Shown here piece by piece: positions 6,933-15,470 of a stretch of DNA of 42,517 bases. Where the stretch lies: IMG/VR virus record IMGVR_UViG_3300046522_000201, positions 1 to 42,517 of that record; one strand, 5' to 3'. Origin of the DNA: a virus. The notes under the pieces were generated by a model, which had not been told where the DNA came from, searched no databases, and saw nothing but the letters and a program-made list of their open reading frames with translations. The position numbers and the translations under genes were made by a program. Every line of letters starts with the position of its first letter. The first letter of the stretch is position 1.

Positions 6933-7391
6933 GTGGACATTAAGAAATCGTATCTCGCAATGATCAAAGCCTTTCCGGGGGGATGGGACGCGATCGCAGG
7001 CGCTCTCGGCATGAGCCGTGATGCGGTCGAAAACCGCATCTACGAACGCAAGGGGCAGGGCGTGCTGGTCGAAACCGCGCTGCAGATGCAAAAGTTCTCG
7101 GGCACTACTCACTTTGCCGAGGCGGTTGCGGCGGTCAGTGGCGGCACGTTCGTCAAGCTGCCCGACGTCGAGGTCGAGAACGTTGACATCCTACGGAAGT
7201 TCAACGAGCTGTATGCCGAGCTGGGCCGTTTCTCGAGCGACTTCAACCAGGCCACGGCCGACGACGAGATCGACCGCAGGGAGGAAGCGGTGCTTCGTGA
7301 CGACGCCGACCGGATGCACAAGGCGCTGTCCGAGCTGGTCGCGCTGACGATACGTGTGTATGGCAAGCCGGCAGGCCAGGAGGGCGCATGA
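6933..7391 (+). CDS. YmfL-family putative regulatory protein
   Basis: A 152-residue protein. I chose the GTG at 6933 because AAGGAG (6921-6926) lies seven nt upstream; a longer frame from 6867 has no ribosome site. The N-terminal half (SYLAMIKAFPGGWDAIAGALGMSRDAVENRIYERKGQ) has the helix-turn-helix typical of YmfL-type prophage proteins, which occupy the lambda cII position. The C-terminal half is helical (LRKFNELYAELGRF...). Position right after cro and before the replication genes supports a CII-like regulatory job, which is not proven for the family. Confidence 0.8.
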   Translation: MDIKKSYLAMIKAFPGGWDAIAGALGMSRDAVENRIYERKGQGVLVETALQMQKFSGTTHFAEAVAAVSGGTFVKLPDVEVENVDILRKFNELYAELGRFSSDFNQATADDEIDRREEAVLRDDADRMHKALSELVALTIRVYGKPAGQEGA

Positions 7392-7600
7392 AACTCGGTG
7401 CAACGCTCGCAGAACTGGTCGACCTGGCGGAACTCGCCACGGCGCCGACCTCGGTAGGACCTGCAGCCGTGATGTTGCCCCTCGCCGAGCGTAACCGCCC
7501 ACGGGTACGCGTGATGCGCGAAGGTGCTCTTGACTACCAGACGATCCCGTCCCGTATGGGCGACGTCCTGGTGCCGCATAAGGTAAAGGCAGCTGCGTGA
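7388..7600 (+). CDS. Small hypothetical protein upstream of primase
   Basis: A 70-residue protein with ATGA overlap to the YmfL-like gene; its stop overlaps the GTG start of the primase gene. It has an Ala/Leu-rich helix at the N-terminus (LAELVDLAELATA) and a basic middle. No family recognised. The tight coupling suggests it is a real translated gene that may help load or start translation of the primase. Confidence 0.65.
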   Translation: MKLGATLAELVDLAELATAPTSVGPAAVMLPLAERNRPRVRVMREGALDYQTIPSRMGDVLVPHKVKAAA

Positions 7601-10125
7601 CGCTCGACGATTTTGCTTCAGTTGGGCGCGCAGCGCTCAACTCAATTGAAACGCTTCTCGCCGGATGGTTCCCGCAAGGTGTGCGGCAGGGCGTCGAGTT
7701 CTGCATCGGTTCCAGGTCGGGCGAAGCTGGCCAGTCCCTGCGCATTCGCCTCACCGGCGAAAAGGCCGGGGTTTGGTCCGATTTTTCTGCCGACGGCGAA
7801 GCCGGTGGCGACCTGATCTCGCTTTATGGCTATATCCACGACCTACGCCCTGGACAGGCCTGCGCAGCCCTCGCCGAGCAGCTCGGCGTCCAGTTGACCA
7901 AGTCGGACGGCCTGCGCAACCCATCACGGCCGATTTCCATTTCGGCGAAGCCTAAAACCTCGCTAAACCCCGCGCCAGCGCAAGCGGGCAAAGGGGTAGA
8001 AGCACCTGCCGGCGATAAAAAAACACGTACGCCCTGGGCACCGATGTTGCCCGTTCCGGCCGATGCCGGGCCGTACCCGAAGGCTCACGTCGTGCGCGGC
8101 AAGCCCGAAGCACTGTGGGAGTACCGCGATACCGAAGGCCAGCTCCTGGGCGTGATCTATCGGTTCATTCGGTCCGACGGCAAGGGCAAGGAGGTCCTAC
8201 CGTGCATGTTCGCGCGCCACCCGGACACGGGCGCGCGCGAATGGCGGTGGATGGCCTTTCCGGAACCGCGGCCGCTGTATCTGCGCGGGCCATTCCGGCC
8301 GGATCTGCCCGTCCTCGTGCTCGAGGGTGAGAAGTGTGTCGACGCGGCAGATGCGCTGCCGTTGATGCACGAGTCCTTCGATGTGGCCTCGTGGCCGGGT
8401 GGCGGCAAGGCCGTCGGTAAGGCCGACTGGTCGCAAATCCGGGACCGTGACGTCATCCTGTGGCCCGATGCCGATGCAAAGGTTTACAAGGAAGGCCATG
8501 AGCATGCTGGCCAGGTGATGCCCGAACACCAGCAGCCGGGTATGGTGGCCATGAACAAAGTCGCCGAGATCGTTCGTAGCCAGAACTGTCGCGTGTTCTT
8601 CGTCGACATCCCTGCACCTGGCGCCGTGCCAGACGGATGGGACGTCGCCGACTTGATCGAGGGCGGCGCCGGTGCCGACGAAGTCTTTGCCTGGGCGACG
8701 AAGCTCCGTGCCGCGCCGGTAGAAGTTGAAGATGACCTGATCGCCCCGATGCAGGATGACGCCGTGCCGGCTTGGATGGACGAGCAAGGCGCCGCGCAGT
8801 TCGATGCGGCTTCTACCCCACGTCCTGCTAGCGCGGGCAAGCGGCCACCGAAGAACCTGCGGGACATGCTGATCCAGACCGGAAACGGTGGCGTAAAGGG
8901 ATGCCGCGAAAACGTGTATACGGTGATGGAGAACGACGAGCGCCTGATCGGCCTGGTCGGGCTGGACCAGTTTTCCGGCCTGCAGGTGAAGCGTCGCAAG
9001 ACGCCGTGGCCGAGCGAACCGGGCGAATGGACCGAATCGGACGACTTCCGCCTGGGCATGTACATGGCGAGCAAGCACAGCCTGCTGCTGGCATCGATTG
9101 GTGACATCGAGCGCGGCGTCGCCCAGGCCGCCCGCGAGCACGCCTTCAACCCGGTTGTCGAGTATTTCGACCGCTGTGCCGGGATGTGGGACGGCCAGCC
9201 GCGGGTGGCAACGGCGCTCAGCACCTACTGGGGCGCTGCCGACTCCGAGTACCTGCGCCTGGTGGCCACGATGTTCTTCATCGGGATCGTGGTGCGGGGT
9301 TACCGGCCAGGCGTGAAGAACGACCACGCCCCGGTGTTCGAGGGCGGGCAGGGCCGAGGCAAGTCGACGGCACTGAAGGTGTTAGGCGGCGATTGGTTCG
9401 CCGACACGCCTTTCCGCATGGGCGAGAAGGATGGCTACTTGAGCATCCAGGGCGTGCTGCTGTACGAGGTGGCCGAGCTCGAGCAGTTCAACCGATCGGA
9501 GGTCACCGCGATCAAGGCGTTCATGTCGTCCACGGTCGACCGCTTCCGCGAGCCGTACGGCCGCCGGATGAAGAACATGCCGCGCCGCTGCGCCTTCGCG
9601 GCCACGACCAACGAGGACGCCTACTTCAAGGACTCGACGGGCAACCGCCGCTTCTGGCCGGTCGAGACAGGCCGCCTGGACATCGACGCTTTGATTGCCG
9701 ACCGCGACCAGCTGTTCGGCGAAGCGATCGCGATGATGAACGCCGGCGTGCAGTGGTGGCCAACGTACGAGCAGCAGGTGCGCCTGATCAGTCCGATGCA
9801 GGAAAGCCGCGAGATTCCGGACCCGTGGCATGGCCGGATCTGGGAGTACCTGGAGGGCACAGACGCCGACGGCAAGGCCACCCTGGCATTGAAGATCCAG
9901 AAGGTGACGGCCCGTGAGCTGCTCACCAGGGCACTGCATTTCGAGCTGTCGAAGATGGGCCCAGCGCGAGCGGAAACCATGCGTATCGGCGCCATCATGC
10001 GCAAGCTCGGCTGGACGAAGGGCCGTGAGACGGAGGGCGCGCGCGAGTACTTCTACGAGCGCCCAGCGAAGGCGCAGGCCGTCGAGGCTGCACCAGGGGA
10101 GGCGGATGATGATCTGCCGTTCTAA
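7597..10125 (+). CDS. VapE-type replicative primase/helicase
   Basis: An 842-residue replication protein starting with GTG. The N-terminal part (1-110) has a primase-like fold (GVEFCIGSRSG, GVWSDFSADGEAGGDLISLY). A TOPRIM-like segment follows, with LVLEGEKCVDAADAL near residue 240 and ILWPDADAK near 290. The C-terminal virulence-associated-E/SF3-type ATPase begins around 480 and contains the Walker A motif GGQGRGKST near 583-591, the Walker B-like LLYEVAELEQF, and the arginine-containing STGNRRFWPVE. This order matches phage primase-helicases that open and prime a nearby origin, and a large inverted-repeat structure lies directly downstream (10262..10467). It should be the main replication initiator, in place of lambda O/P. 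Confidence 0.9.
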   Translation: MTLDDFASVGRAALNSIETLLAGWFPQGVRQGVEFCIGSRSGEAGQSLRIRLTGEKAGVWSDFSADGEAGGDLISLYGYIHDLRPGQACAALAEQLGVQLTKSDGLRNPSRPISISAKPKTSLNPAPAQAGKGVEAPAGDKKTRTPWAPMLPVPADAGPYPKAHVVRGKPEALWEYRDTEGQLLGVIYRFIRSDGKGKEVLPCMFARHPDTGAREWRWMAFPEPRPLYLRGPFRPDLPVLVLEGEKCVDAADALPLMHESFDVASWPGGGKAVGKADWSQIRDRDVILWPDADAKVYKEGHEHAGQVMPEHQQPGMVAMNKVAEIVRSQNCRVFFVDIPAPGAVPDGWDVADLIEGGAGADEVFAWATKLRAAPVEVEDDLIAPMQDDAVPAWMDEQGAAQFDAASTPRPASAGKRPPKNLRDMLIQTGNGGVKGCRENVYTVMENDERLIGLVGLDQFSGLQVKRRKTPWPSEPGEWTESDDFRLGMYMASKHSLLLASIGDIERGVAQAAREHAFNPVVEYFDRCAGMWDGQPRVATALSTYWGAADSEYLRLVATMFFIGIVVRGYRPGVKNDHAPVFEGGQGRGKSTALKVLGGDWFADTPFRMGEKDGYLSIQGVLLYEVAELEQFNRSEVTAIKAFMSSTVDRFREPYGRRMKNMPRRCAFAATTNEDAYFKDSTGNRRFWPVETGRLDIDALIADRDQLFGEAIAMMNAGVQWWPTYEQQVRLISPMQESREIPDPWHGRIWEYLEGTDADGKATLALKIQKVTARELLTRALHFELSKMGPARAETMRIGAIMRKLGWTKGRETEGAREYFYERPAKAQAVEAAPGEADDDLPF

Positions 10126-10261
10126 ACACTCGGGCGGCCTCGTGCCGGCGAATCACCAGGGATCGTGGGCGCCATGCGCGCAGGCGGAAAAGGTGCGTTC
10201 GTCGACAAAGGGCGCAGCTCGTTTCGTCCAACGTCGTCCAGCCGTCCAACCTCGCGATTTT

Positions 10262-10467
10262 GAGGATAGACGGCTGGAACCCGCATGGATATTGGGTTTC
10301 CTAACCTCCCAACCTCGCCAACCTGCACGTACGCATGCACACCCGCGTATACGTGCGCGACGGGTCCGGCAACGGCTCGGTGCTTCTGGTGAAACTTTAA
10401 AACAGGTTAGGAAGGTTAGGAGGTTAGGAAGGATCAGCATCCATGCGGGTTCCAGCCGTCCAACCTC
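10262..10467. other. Large inverted repeat with iterons, candidate replication origin
   Basis: The perfect 22-bp arms 10269..10290 and 10439..10460 face each other. Pairing continues outward (GAGG 10262 / CCTC 10464) and inward through the repeats CCTAACCT/CCAACCT (10300-10324) against three copies of AGGTTAGG (10403-10428). The loop contains a second hairpin, GCACGTA (10325-10331) / TACGTGC (10350-10356). No gene fits in 10126-10512. It follows the primase/helicase gene directly, as origins often do. Other readings: a structured RNA or a transcription attenuator. Confidence 0.6.
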
Positions 10468-10512
10468 TCCGCTGACCTTTCAAGGGTTGGACGAATTGAG
10501 AAAGGACCAGGT

Positions 10513-10752
10513 ATGAGCAAGGGCAGCATGAGGGATCAAATGCCGACCGTCGCAGCTTGGATCGACGGGATGCGGGAAGCGTTCGGCAAGGATCACATCG
10601 ACCGGCAGATACGGGCCGGCATGAAGGGGCAGCCCGTGTTTTACGCCAGCGAGAACGGGCACGCGGTGGGGACGAAACCGAAGCGCGGCTGGCGGGTGCT
10701 GAAGGATGAGCGAGGGAATCCGACCAGGGTAGTGGACGGCGAGGGCAAGTGA
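10513..10752 (+). CDS. Conserved small phage hypothetical protein
   Basis: A 79-residue, basic, soluble protein (MRDQMPTVAAWIDGMREAFG ... YASENGHAVGTKP ... GWRVLKDERGN) with ribosome site AAAGGA upstream. Proteins with this pattern (short helical start, then FYASENG and a C-terminal basic strand) are frequent in phage early regions, but no role is known to me. It lies between the candidate origin and the Q-position gene. Confidence 0.7.
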   Translation: MSKGSMRDQMPTVAAWIDGMREAFGKDHIDRQIRAGMKGQPVFYASENGHAVGTKPKRGWRVLKDERGNPTRVVDGEGK

Positions 10753-10803
10753 AATCGATGCGTGGACGGTGGAACCGTCTCGAAACTTAAAGGGGCAGGG
10801 CGA

Positions 10804-11577
10804 ATGGGAGTGGCAAACGTGGGACAGGAACAGCAGAGTATTTTTAAGAGCGCGGGGCAAGCGGTACATGTCGCCTTCGTGGTGATGGGGCAGGAGGCGT
10901 CGCACGGGGCGCCGTTCAGGGCGGCGCTGCTGCGGGTCATGGAACAGGCCACCCTGGAGACTGAGCAGCAGCGACACTGGCTCGACCAGCTGCGCGGCAA
11001 GTTGTCGGGTACGGTGAACTTCGCAGGCCTCAGCACGCTGGATGTGCGGGCACAGTGCGCGCTGATCGCGCAGGCGATCCGGACGAAGCTGCCCGAGGCC
11101 GAAATGTGGGTGTTGCAGGCAAAGTACGGGAAGACCGACTTCGAGGATGTGGATGGCGTGCGCCGGTTCGCTTTCTCGGCAGAGCGTATCGCGGCCATTC
11201 AGGGGCTGTCGAAGTGGATGGCGCCGGCCTTCTCACGCATCAAGCCATTGGCACTTGACTGCATGCTCGGCCGAATGTTCGCCAACCACAAGAAGATCGA
11301 CATCAGCGCGCGTGACCTGGCTGAGCAATTCGGCGGCAGCCATATGAAGTACGTCCGTGCATCGTACAAGATGAAAAATCTCCTACGAATCCTTGAGGAC
11401 CAGGCCATTGATCGCCTTGAGCCGTACTTCGCCCAGCATGGCCTGATTGCCCACCAGGTGGCTGATCTCGACCGCGTGCCGCGTGCTCCCTTTGTGGTGG
11501 GTTCGCGCACGGTGATCGAGATTACCCCGACGCGTGCCTACAACGCTGAACGACAGATCCTTGACTGCTGTCAATAA
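10804..11577 (+). CDS. Putative late-gene regulator in the lambda Q position
   Basis: A 257-residue protein from the ATG at 10804 (ribosome site AGGGGCAGGG); an in-frame GTG at 10762 would add 14 residues. The N-terminal third (HWLDQLRGKLSGTVNFAGLSTLDVRAQCALIAQAI) and the C-terminal ISARDLAEQFGGSHMKYVRASYKMKNLL, which looks like a sigma-type helix-turn-helix, suggest a DNA-binding protein. No family with known function recognised. Evidence for a Q-like job is positional: last early gene, with a strong promoter overlapping its 3' end that runs into tandem terminators before the late operon. An alternative is a direct transcription activator. Confidence 0.6.
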   Translation: MGVANVGQEQQSIFKSAGQAVHVAFVVMGQEASHGAPFRAALLRVMEQATLETEQQRHWLDQLRGKLSGTVNFAGLSTLDVRAQCALIAQAIRTKLPEAEMWVLQAKYGKTDFEDVDGVRRFAFSAERIAAIQGLSKWMAPAFSRIKPLALDCMLGRMFANHKKIDISARDLAEQFGGSHMKYVRASYKMKNLLRILEDQAIDRLEPYFAQHGLIAHQVADLDRVPRAPFVVGSRTVIEITPTRAYNAERQILDCCQ

Positions 11578-11581
11578 TGCG

Positions 11582-11610
11582 TTGACGAAAGTGTTCCACG
11601 AGGATATATT
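11582..11610 (+). promoter_or_regulatory. Strong late promoter (pR'-like)
   Basis: TTGACG (11582-11587) and TATATT (11605-11610) with exactly 17 bp spacing, near-consensus sigma-70. The predicted start is near 11617, about 20 nt before a terminator hairpin. The promoter begins five bp after the stop of the Q-position gene. Confidence 0.75.
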
Positions 11611-11637
11611 TTCGCCATGCTCGCAGTCAATGTAAGC

Positions 11638-11662
11638 AAAGCCCGCTGATGCGGGCTTTTTT
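11638..11662 (+). terminator. Terminator 1 of the late leader
   Basis: AAGCCCGC / GCGGGCTT stem (11639-11658) with loop TGAT and a run of T to 11662. Close behind the strong promoter, it would stop late transcription early unless antiterminated. Confidence 0.88.
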
Positions 11663-11708
11663 GCGTTTACAGCCTGCATCGCAGCGTCCAGGCCCTGCGT
11701 CTCCCCTC

Positions 11709-11763
11709 GCACCCTCGGGTGCTTCCAGCCCTGCCAGGCATTGCGCCGGCTGGGCATTTTTTT
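11709..11763 (+). terminator. Hairpin plus terminator 2 of the late leader
   Basis: A tight hairpin GCACC-CTCG-GGTGC (11709-11722) is followed by a CCAGCC (11725-11730) / GGCTGG (11748-11753) hairpin and seven T (11757-11763). The first could be a recognition hairpin and the second a terminator; the loop of the second is long, so its strength is uncertain. Confidence 0.55.
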
Positions 11764-11859
11764 GGGAGGCCGTGCCACGCAAGAATTTCAACGACGAAAG
11801 GTGGTGGTCCTATCTCGATCCGCGGGAAAGCGGGGGATACAACGCTTCATGTTCGTTTC

Positions 11860-11882
11860 GCCCGGTCATCCCGGGCTTTTTT
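11860..11882 (+). terminator. Terminator 3 of the late leader
   Basis: GCCCGG / CCGGGC stem (11860-11876 including the loop TCATC) followed by a T-run to 11882. With the two hairpins upstream it gives three stops between the late promoter and the first late gene. No gene is visible in 11578-11997. Confidence 0.8.
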
Positions 11883-11968
11883 ATTCGCAGGGCACGGCGC
11901 CATCTTAGATCGAACGGCGTCGTACCCCAAGCAATTTGTTGGACGGAACTCAGCCGAAAGTTGTGGCT

Positions 11969-11984
11969 GTGTAGACGTCTGCAC
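11969..11984. repeat. 16-bp palindrome, copy upstream of first late gene
   Basis: GTGTAGACGTCTGCAC, one mismatch to the palindrome at 21456. It ends 13 bp before the ATG at 11998. Confidence 0.75.
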
Positions 11985-11997
11985 TCAGGAGAACCCC

Positions 11998-12753
11998 ATG
12001 GCCGTTGACGTACGCGATGCGGTCAGGCAGATCACGGCAGGCATGCTGGTCGAGGAGAAGCAGGTCAAGTTCGCCACGCGTGTCGCCCTGACCCGTGTCG
12101 CCAAGGTGGCCGAGGGTGCCGAGGTGAAGGAGATGCGCGACATCTTCGATCGCCCTACACCTTTCACGATGTCGGGCCTGTTCGTGCGCCCGGCTACCAC
12201 CACCAACCTCACGGCTGAGGTAAAGCTGAAAGACTTTGCCGGCAAGAGCAGCTCGCCGGCGGCCACCTACCTGGCGGCGCAGATCAAGGGCGGCATGCGC
12301 GGCGAGAAGCGTTTCGAGCGTGCGCTGCGGTCGGTCGGTGCACTGCCACCTGGCTACCGTGTGGTGCCTGGGACCGGTGCAGAGCTGGATGCATACGGCA
12401 ACATGAATCGCGGCCAGATCGTCCAGATCCTTGCGTACTTCAGAGCATTCCCGGAAGCGGGCTACAAGGCGAACATGACCGACAAGAAGCGAGCAGCCCT
12501 TGAGCGTGGTTCGAAGACGAAGCAGGGCATCTCCTACTTCGCCGGCAGGCCTGGCGATCGCCTCCCGTGGGGCATCTACCAGCGCGTGCACTTCGCGCGT
12601 GGTACCGCCCTCAAGCCTGTGATGATCTTCGTGCGCAGCGTGCAGTACCAAGCCATCTTCGACTTCGAATACGTGGCGGAGTCTGCCGTCGAGATGAACT
12701 TCCCGGCGGAGTTCACCCGCGCCTTGGCCGAGGCTCGGGCCACCCAGCGTTGA
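11998..12753 (+). CDS. Conserved phage protein, first late gene (possible tail-completion protein)
   Basis: A 251-residue protein from the ATG at 11998 with a good ribosome site (AGGAGA, 11987-11992); the open frame extends upstream through the terminators but has no start signal there. Features: N-terminal helix with FATRVALTRVAKVA, then EMRDIFDRPTPFTMSGLFVRPA, a central MNRGQIVQILAYFR and a C-terminal LKPVMIFVRSV. The pattern recalls minor tail/tail-completion proteins of the lambda gpZ type, but that is a weak shape match. It lies upstream of the terminase genes and of the possible cos site. Confidence 0.65.
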   Translation: MAVDVRDAVRQITAGMLVEEKQVKFATRVALTRVAKVAEGAEVKEMRDIFDRPTPFTMSGLFVRPATTTNLTAEVKLKDFAGKSSSPAATYLAAQIKGGMRGEKRFERALRSVGALPPGYRVVPGTGAELDAYGNMNRGQIVQILAYFRAFPEAGYKANMTDKKRAALERGSKTKQGISYFAGRPGDRLPWGIYQRVHFARGTALKPVMIFVRSVQYQAIFDFEYVAESAVEMNFPAEFTRALAEARATQR

Positions 12754-12795
12754 GTCTACGCAACATTCTTCCACCAAGAAATTTCCAAGGTACTC

Positions 12796-12845
12796 CCGGG
12801 AGGGGGGCCTGCAAGGGTAATTCGAACCCCGAGTTTTCTCTAGTC
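12796..12845. other. Possible cos (cohesive-end packaging) site
   Basis: The 117-bp gap before the small terminase gene holds a G-run followed by CGAACCCCGAGTTTTCTCTA (12823-12842). It resembles the lambda cosN core (CGACCTCGCGGGTTTTCGCTA) in content and in position directly upstream of the nu1-like gene. The resemblance is by eye only; the nick positions cannot be read. Confidence 0.45.
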
Positions 12846-12870
12846 ACAGACCCATCCTAAGGGGGTTGTA

Positions 12871-13395
12871 TTGTCCGACCTTGATCTCACCAAGCCCATG
12901 ACGCAGGCAGCCTTCGGCTCGCTCGTCGGTGTCAGCCAGCAGGCGATCGGCAACCTGGTCGGACGCGACATCCTCGAAAAGAGCATGACCGGCCACCAGC
13001 TGCTGCAGGCGTACTGTTCGCACCTGCGCGAGCAGGCGGCCGGCCGCGCGAGCAATGGCGATCTCGACCTGGCCACCGAGCGTGCCGGCCTGGCCAAGGC
13101 CCAGCGCGAGCGGATCGAAATGCAGAACGCGGTTACCCGTGGCGAGCTGGCACCAGTAGTGCTGATCGAGGAGGTGCTGTCGAAAGCCGGCGGCAAAATC
13201 GCCGGCGTCCTCGAGGCGATCCCCGGCGCCGTGAAACGCCGTGTGCCGTCGCTGTCCGCCGACGAAATCAAGGCCATCGCCGGCGAGATCGCGCGCGTGC
13301 GCAACATCGTCGCCGGCATGTCGCTCGACGACCTGCGCGAGCCGGACGAAGACGACGACTCGCCTCCGGCCGAGGACGAGGAGATCGACGCATGA
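12871..13395 (+). CDS. Terminase small subunit (Nu1-like)
   Basis: A 174-residue protein starting with TTG at 12871, preceded by AAGGGGG. The N-terminal helix-turn-helix (MTQAAFGSLVGVSQQAIGNLVGRDIL) would recognise the packaging site. A central coiled coil follows (ATERAGLAKAQRERIEMQNAVTRGEL), then a helical region and an acidic C-terminus (DEDDDSPPAEDEEID) that probably contacts the large subunit. Its stop overlaps the start of the large terminase gene. Together they cut concatemeric DNA and load it into the prohead. Confidence 0.88.
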   Translation: MSDLDLTKPMTQAAFGSLVGVSQQAIGNLVGRDILEKSMTGHQLLQAYCSHLREQAAGRASNGDLDLATERAGLAKAQRERIEMQNAVTRGELAPVVLIEEVLSKAGGKIAGVLEAIPGAVKRRVPSLSADEIKAIAGEIARVRNIVAGMSLDDLREPDEDDDSPPAEDEEIDA

Positions 13396-15470
13396 GCAAC
13401 ATGTACGAGGTCGTGCACTGGAAGTCGCCCGAGCTGGCCAAGACCTTGACCCGCGGCCTGGGCACCTTCGGCGTGCCGCCGCCGATGACGCTCGAGGAGT
13501 GGGCACGCGAGCACTTCTACCTGTCGAAGGAATCGTCGTACGTCGAGCAGAACTGGGTGCCGTGGCCGTTCCAGCGCGCGATCCTGGCTTGTATCGGTAA
13601 CGACGATATCCGCGAGATCGACTTCAAGAAGTCGGCCCGGGTCGGCTACACGAAGATGCTGCTGGCGGCGGTCGGCTACTTCGCCGAGCACAAGCGTCGC
13701 AACCAGGCGCTCTGGCAGCCGACCGACGGCGACAGCGACGAGTTCGTGAAGACCGAACTCGACACCATGCTGCGCGACGTGAAGGTGATGCGCAAGGCGA
13801 TGCCGGCGCACATCTCCCGGCACAAGGACAACACGCTCGCGCAGAAGAAGTTCCTGGGCTGCCTGCTGCACACGCGCGGCGGTACCGCTGCGCGGGCCTA
13901 CCGCCGGATCTCGGTCGACGTTGCTCTGCTGGACGAGCTGGACGCGTTCGACCGCGACGTCGAGAAAGAGGGCGACCCGGTCACGCTGGCGGCGAAACGC
14001 GTCGAGGGTGCGACCTTCCCGAAGCTGGTGGTCGGGTCGACGCCGGGGTTGGCGGGGTTCTCGCTGATCGACGAGCGTTCGCAGGCTGCGGACCTGCGCG
14101 TCAAGTACGCGGTCCCGTGCCCGGAGTGCGGCGAGTTCCATGTGCTGTCCTGGGGCGGCAAGGACGAGACCACCGGCTTCAAGTGGCTGAAGGACGATCC
14201 GGAGAGCGTGCGCCATGTGTGCCCGCACTGCCATTCGATGATCGACCAGGCGCAGTACCTGGCGGTGGCGGACCAGGGCCGCTGGCAGAACGCCGATGCG
14301 AGTGTGACGATCGATGCTGCAGGCGTGTTCCGTAACGCGGCCGGCGACGTGATCGCGGCGCTGTCGCATGTTGCCTTCCACGTCTGGACCGCGTACAGCC
14401 CGCTGGTCGCGTGGTCGAAGCTGGTCGAGGAGTTCATCGACGCGTACGAGCGTGCGCAGGCCGGCGACATCACGAAGCTCAAGGCATTCACCAACACGAC
14501 GCTGGGCGAGACCTGGGCGCTGGAGCAGGAGAAGACCGACGCCGACCAGCTGAAGGACCGTGCGGATGGGTACAAGTTCGGCACCGTGCCGATGGGGTGC
14601 GTGCGGCTGCTGGCCAGCGGCGACACCCAGGACAACCGGGTCGAGATCACGGTGTGGGGTTACGGTCGCGGCTGCCAGAAGTGGCACATCGAGCACAAGA
14701 TTTTCTACGGCAACCCGGACGAAGACCAGGTGTGGCAGGACGTGGCCGAGTACCTGTGGGAGACCGAGTTCGAGCACGCGGGTGGGAGGAAGCTGCAGAT
14801 CTACGCTGCGGCGATCGACTCGGGTGGCCACAAGACGCAGGCCGTGTACAGCTTCGTGCATGCGCAGGCGGCACTGGGGCGCAAGGTCTACGCGGTGCGC
14901 GGGCGGTCGGGCCGCGAGAAGCACATCAAGGATGGGGCGTCGAAGGTCGAGATCAACTGGCGCGGCAAGACCATGAAGCGAGGCCTAATCCTCTGGCAGG
15001 TCGGCACCAACCTGGCCAAGGACCTGATCTACGGCCGGCTGCAGATCACCAAGCCCGGGCCGGGCTACATGCACTTTTCAAAGGATGCGAGCGATGAATG
15101 GTTTGCACAAATGGCAGGCGAAGCACGAGTGGAGCGCGCTACCGCCAACGGAAAGGAATCGCGCTGGACGGCGCTGCGCAAGCGTGTCGAAGCATGGGAC
15201 TGCACGGTCTATGCGGTCTGGCTGGAGACGCACCTCGAGCTGGGGAAGAAGACGGCGAAGTGGTGGGACATGCTGGAAGCGGAAGTGCAGCCAGTGATCG
15301 GCGACCTGTTCAGCGTGCCGGCGCCGGCGCCGATGCCTGAACCGGTCAAGCCTGCGGAGAAAGCGCCGCAGCAGCAGAAGCAAGAAAAGGCCGCGCCACC
15401 GGCGCCGCCACCCAGGAGCGGAGGAAACCCCTTCGCATCGGATGATTGGTCGAGTAGAGGGTTTGGATAA
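13392..15470 (+). CDS. Terminase large subunit (GpA family)
   Basis: A 692-residue packaging motor/nuclease. Residues ~30-80 carry MTLEEWAREHFYLSKESS. The ATPase motif KSARVGYTKMLL (~residues 77-88) is the Walker-A-like signature of GpA terminases. VDVALLDELDAFDRDVE is the Walker B region (~175-190). Two CxxC pairs (CPECGEF and CPHCHSM, ~240-280) look like a zinc ribbon. The C-terminal nuclease domain is followed by a Pro/Ala-rich tail (residues ~625-675) that may dock on the portal. Length matches lambda gpA (641) plus the tail. Confidence 0.95.
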   Translation: MSNMYEVVHWKSPELAKTLTRGLGTFGVPPPMTLEEWAREHFYLSKESSYVEQNWVPWPFQRAILACIGNDDIREIDFKKSARVGYTKMLLAAVGYFAEHKRRNQALWQPTDGDSDEFVKTELDTMLRDVKVMRKAMPAHISRHKDNTLAQKKFLGCLLHTRGGTAARAYRRISVDVALLDELDAFDRDVEKEGDPVTLAAKRVEGATFPKLVVGSTPGLAGFSLIDERSQAADLRVKYAVPCPECGEFHVLSWGGKDETTGFKWLKDDPESVRHVCPHCHSMIDQAQYLAVADQGRWQNADASVTIDAAGVFRNAAGDVIAALSHVAFHVWTAYSPLVAWSKLVEEFIDAYERAQAGDITKLKAFTNTTLGETWALEQEKTDADQLKDRADGYKFGTVPMGCVRLLASGDTQDNRVEITVWGYGRGCQKWHIEHKIFYGNPDEDQVWQDVAEYLWETEFEHAGGRKLQIYAAAIDSGGHKTQAVYSFVHAQAALGRKVYAVRGRSGREKHIKDGASKVEINWRGKTMKRGLILWQVGTNLAKDLIYGRLQITKPGPGYMHFSKDASDEWFAQMAGEARVERATANGKESRWTALRKRVEAWDCTVYAVWLETHLELGKKTAKWWDMLEAEVQPVIGDLFSVPAPAPMPEPVKPAEKAPQQQKQEKAAPPAPPPRSGGNPFASDDWSSRGFG

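Noticed and set aside
8197-9327. 376-residue minus-strand frame
   Set aside because: Antisense to the primase/helicase; no recognisable domain.
10126-10512. CRISPR-like array
   Set aside because: Repeats are short (8 bp), unevenly spaced and form a palindrome; no spacer structure and no cas genes.
11719-11997. N-terminal extension of the first late gene
   Set aside because: It would run through two terminators and has no ribosome site; the ATG at 11998 has AGGAGA upstream.
12840-14924. 694-residue minus-strand frame over the terminase genes
   Set aside because: Antisense to clearly recognised terminase subunits; Arg/His-rich shadow.
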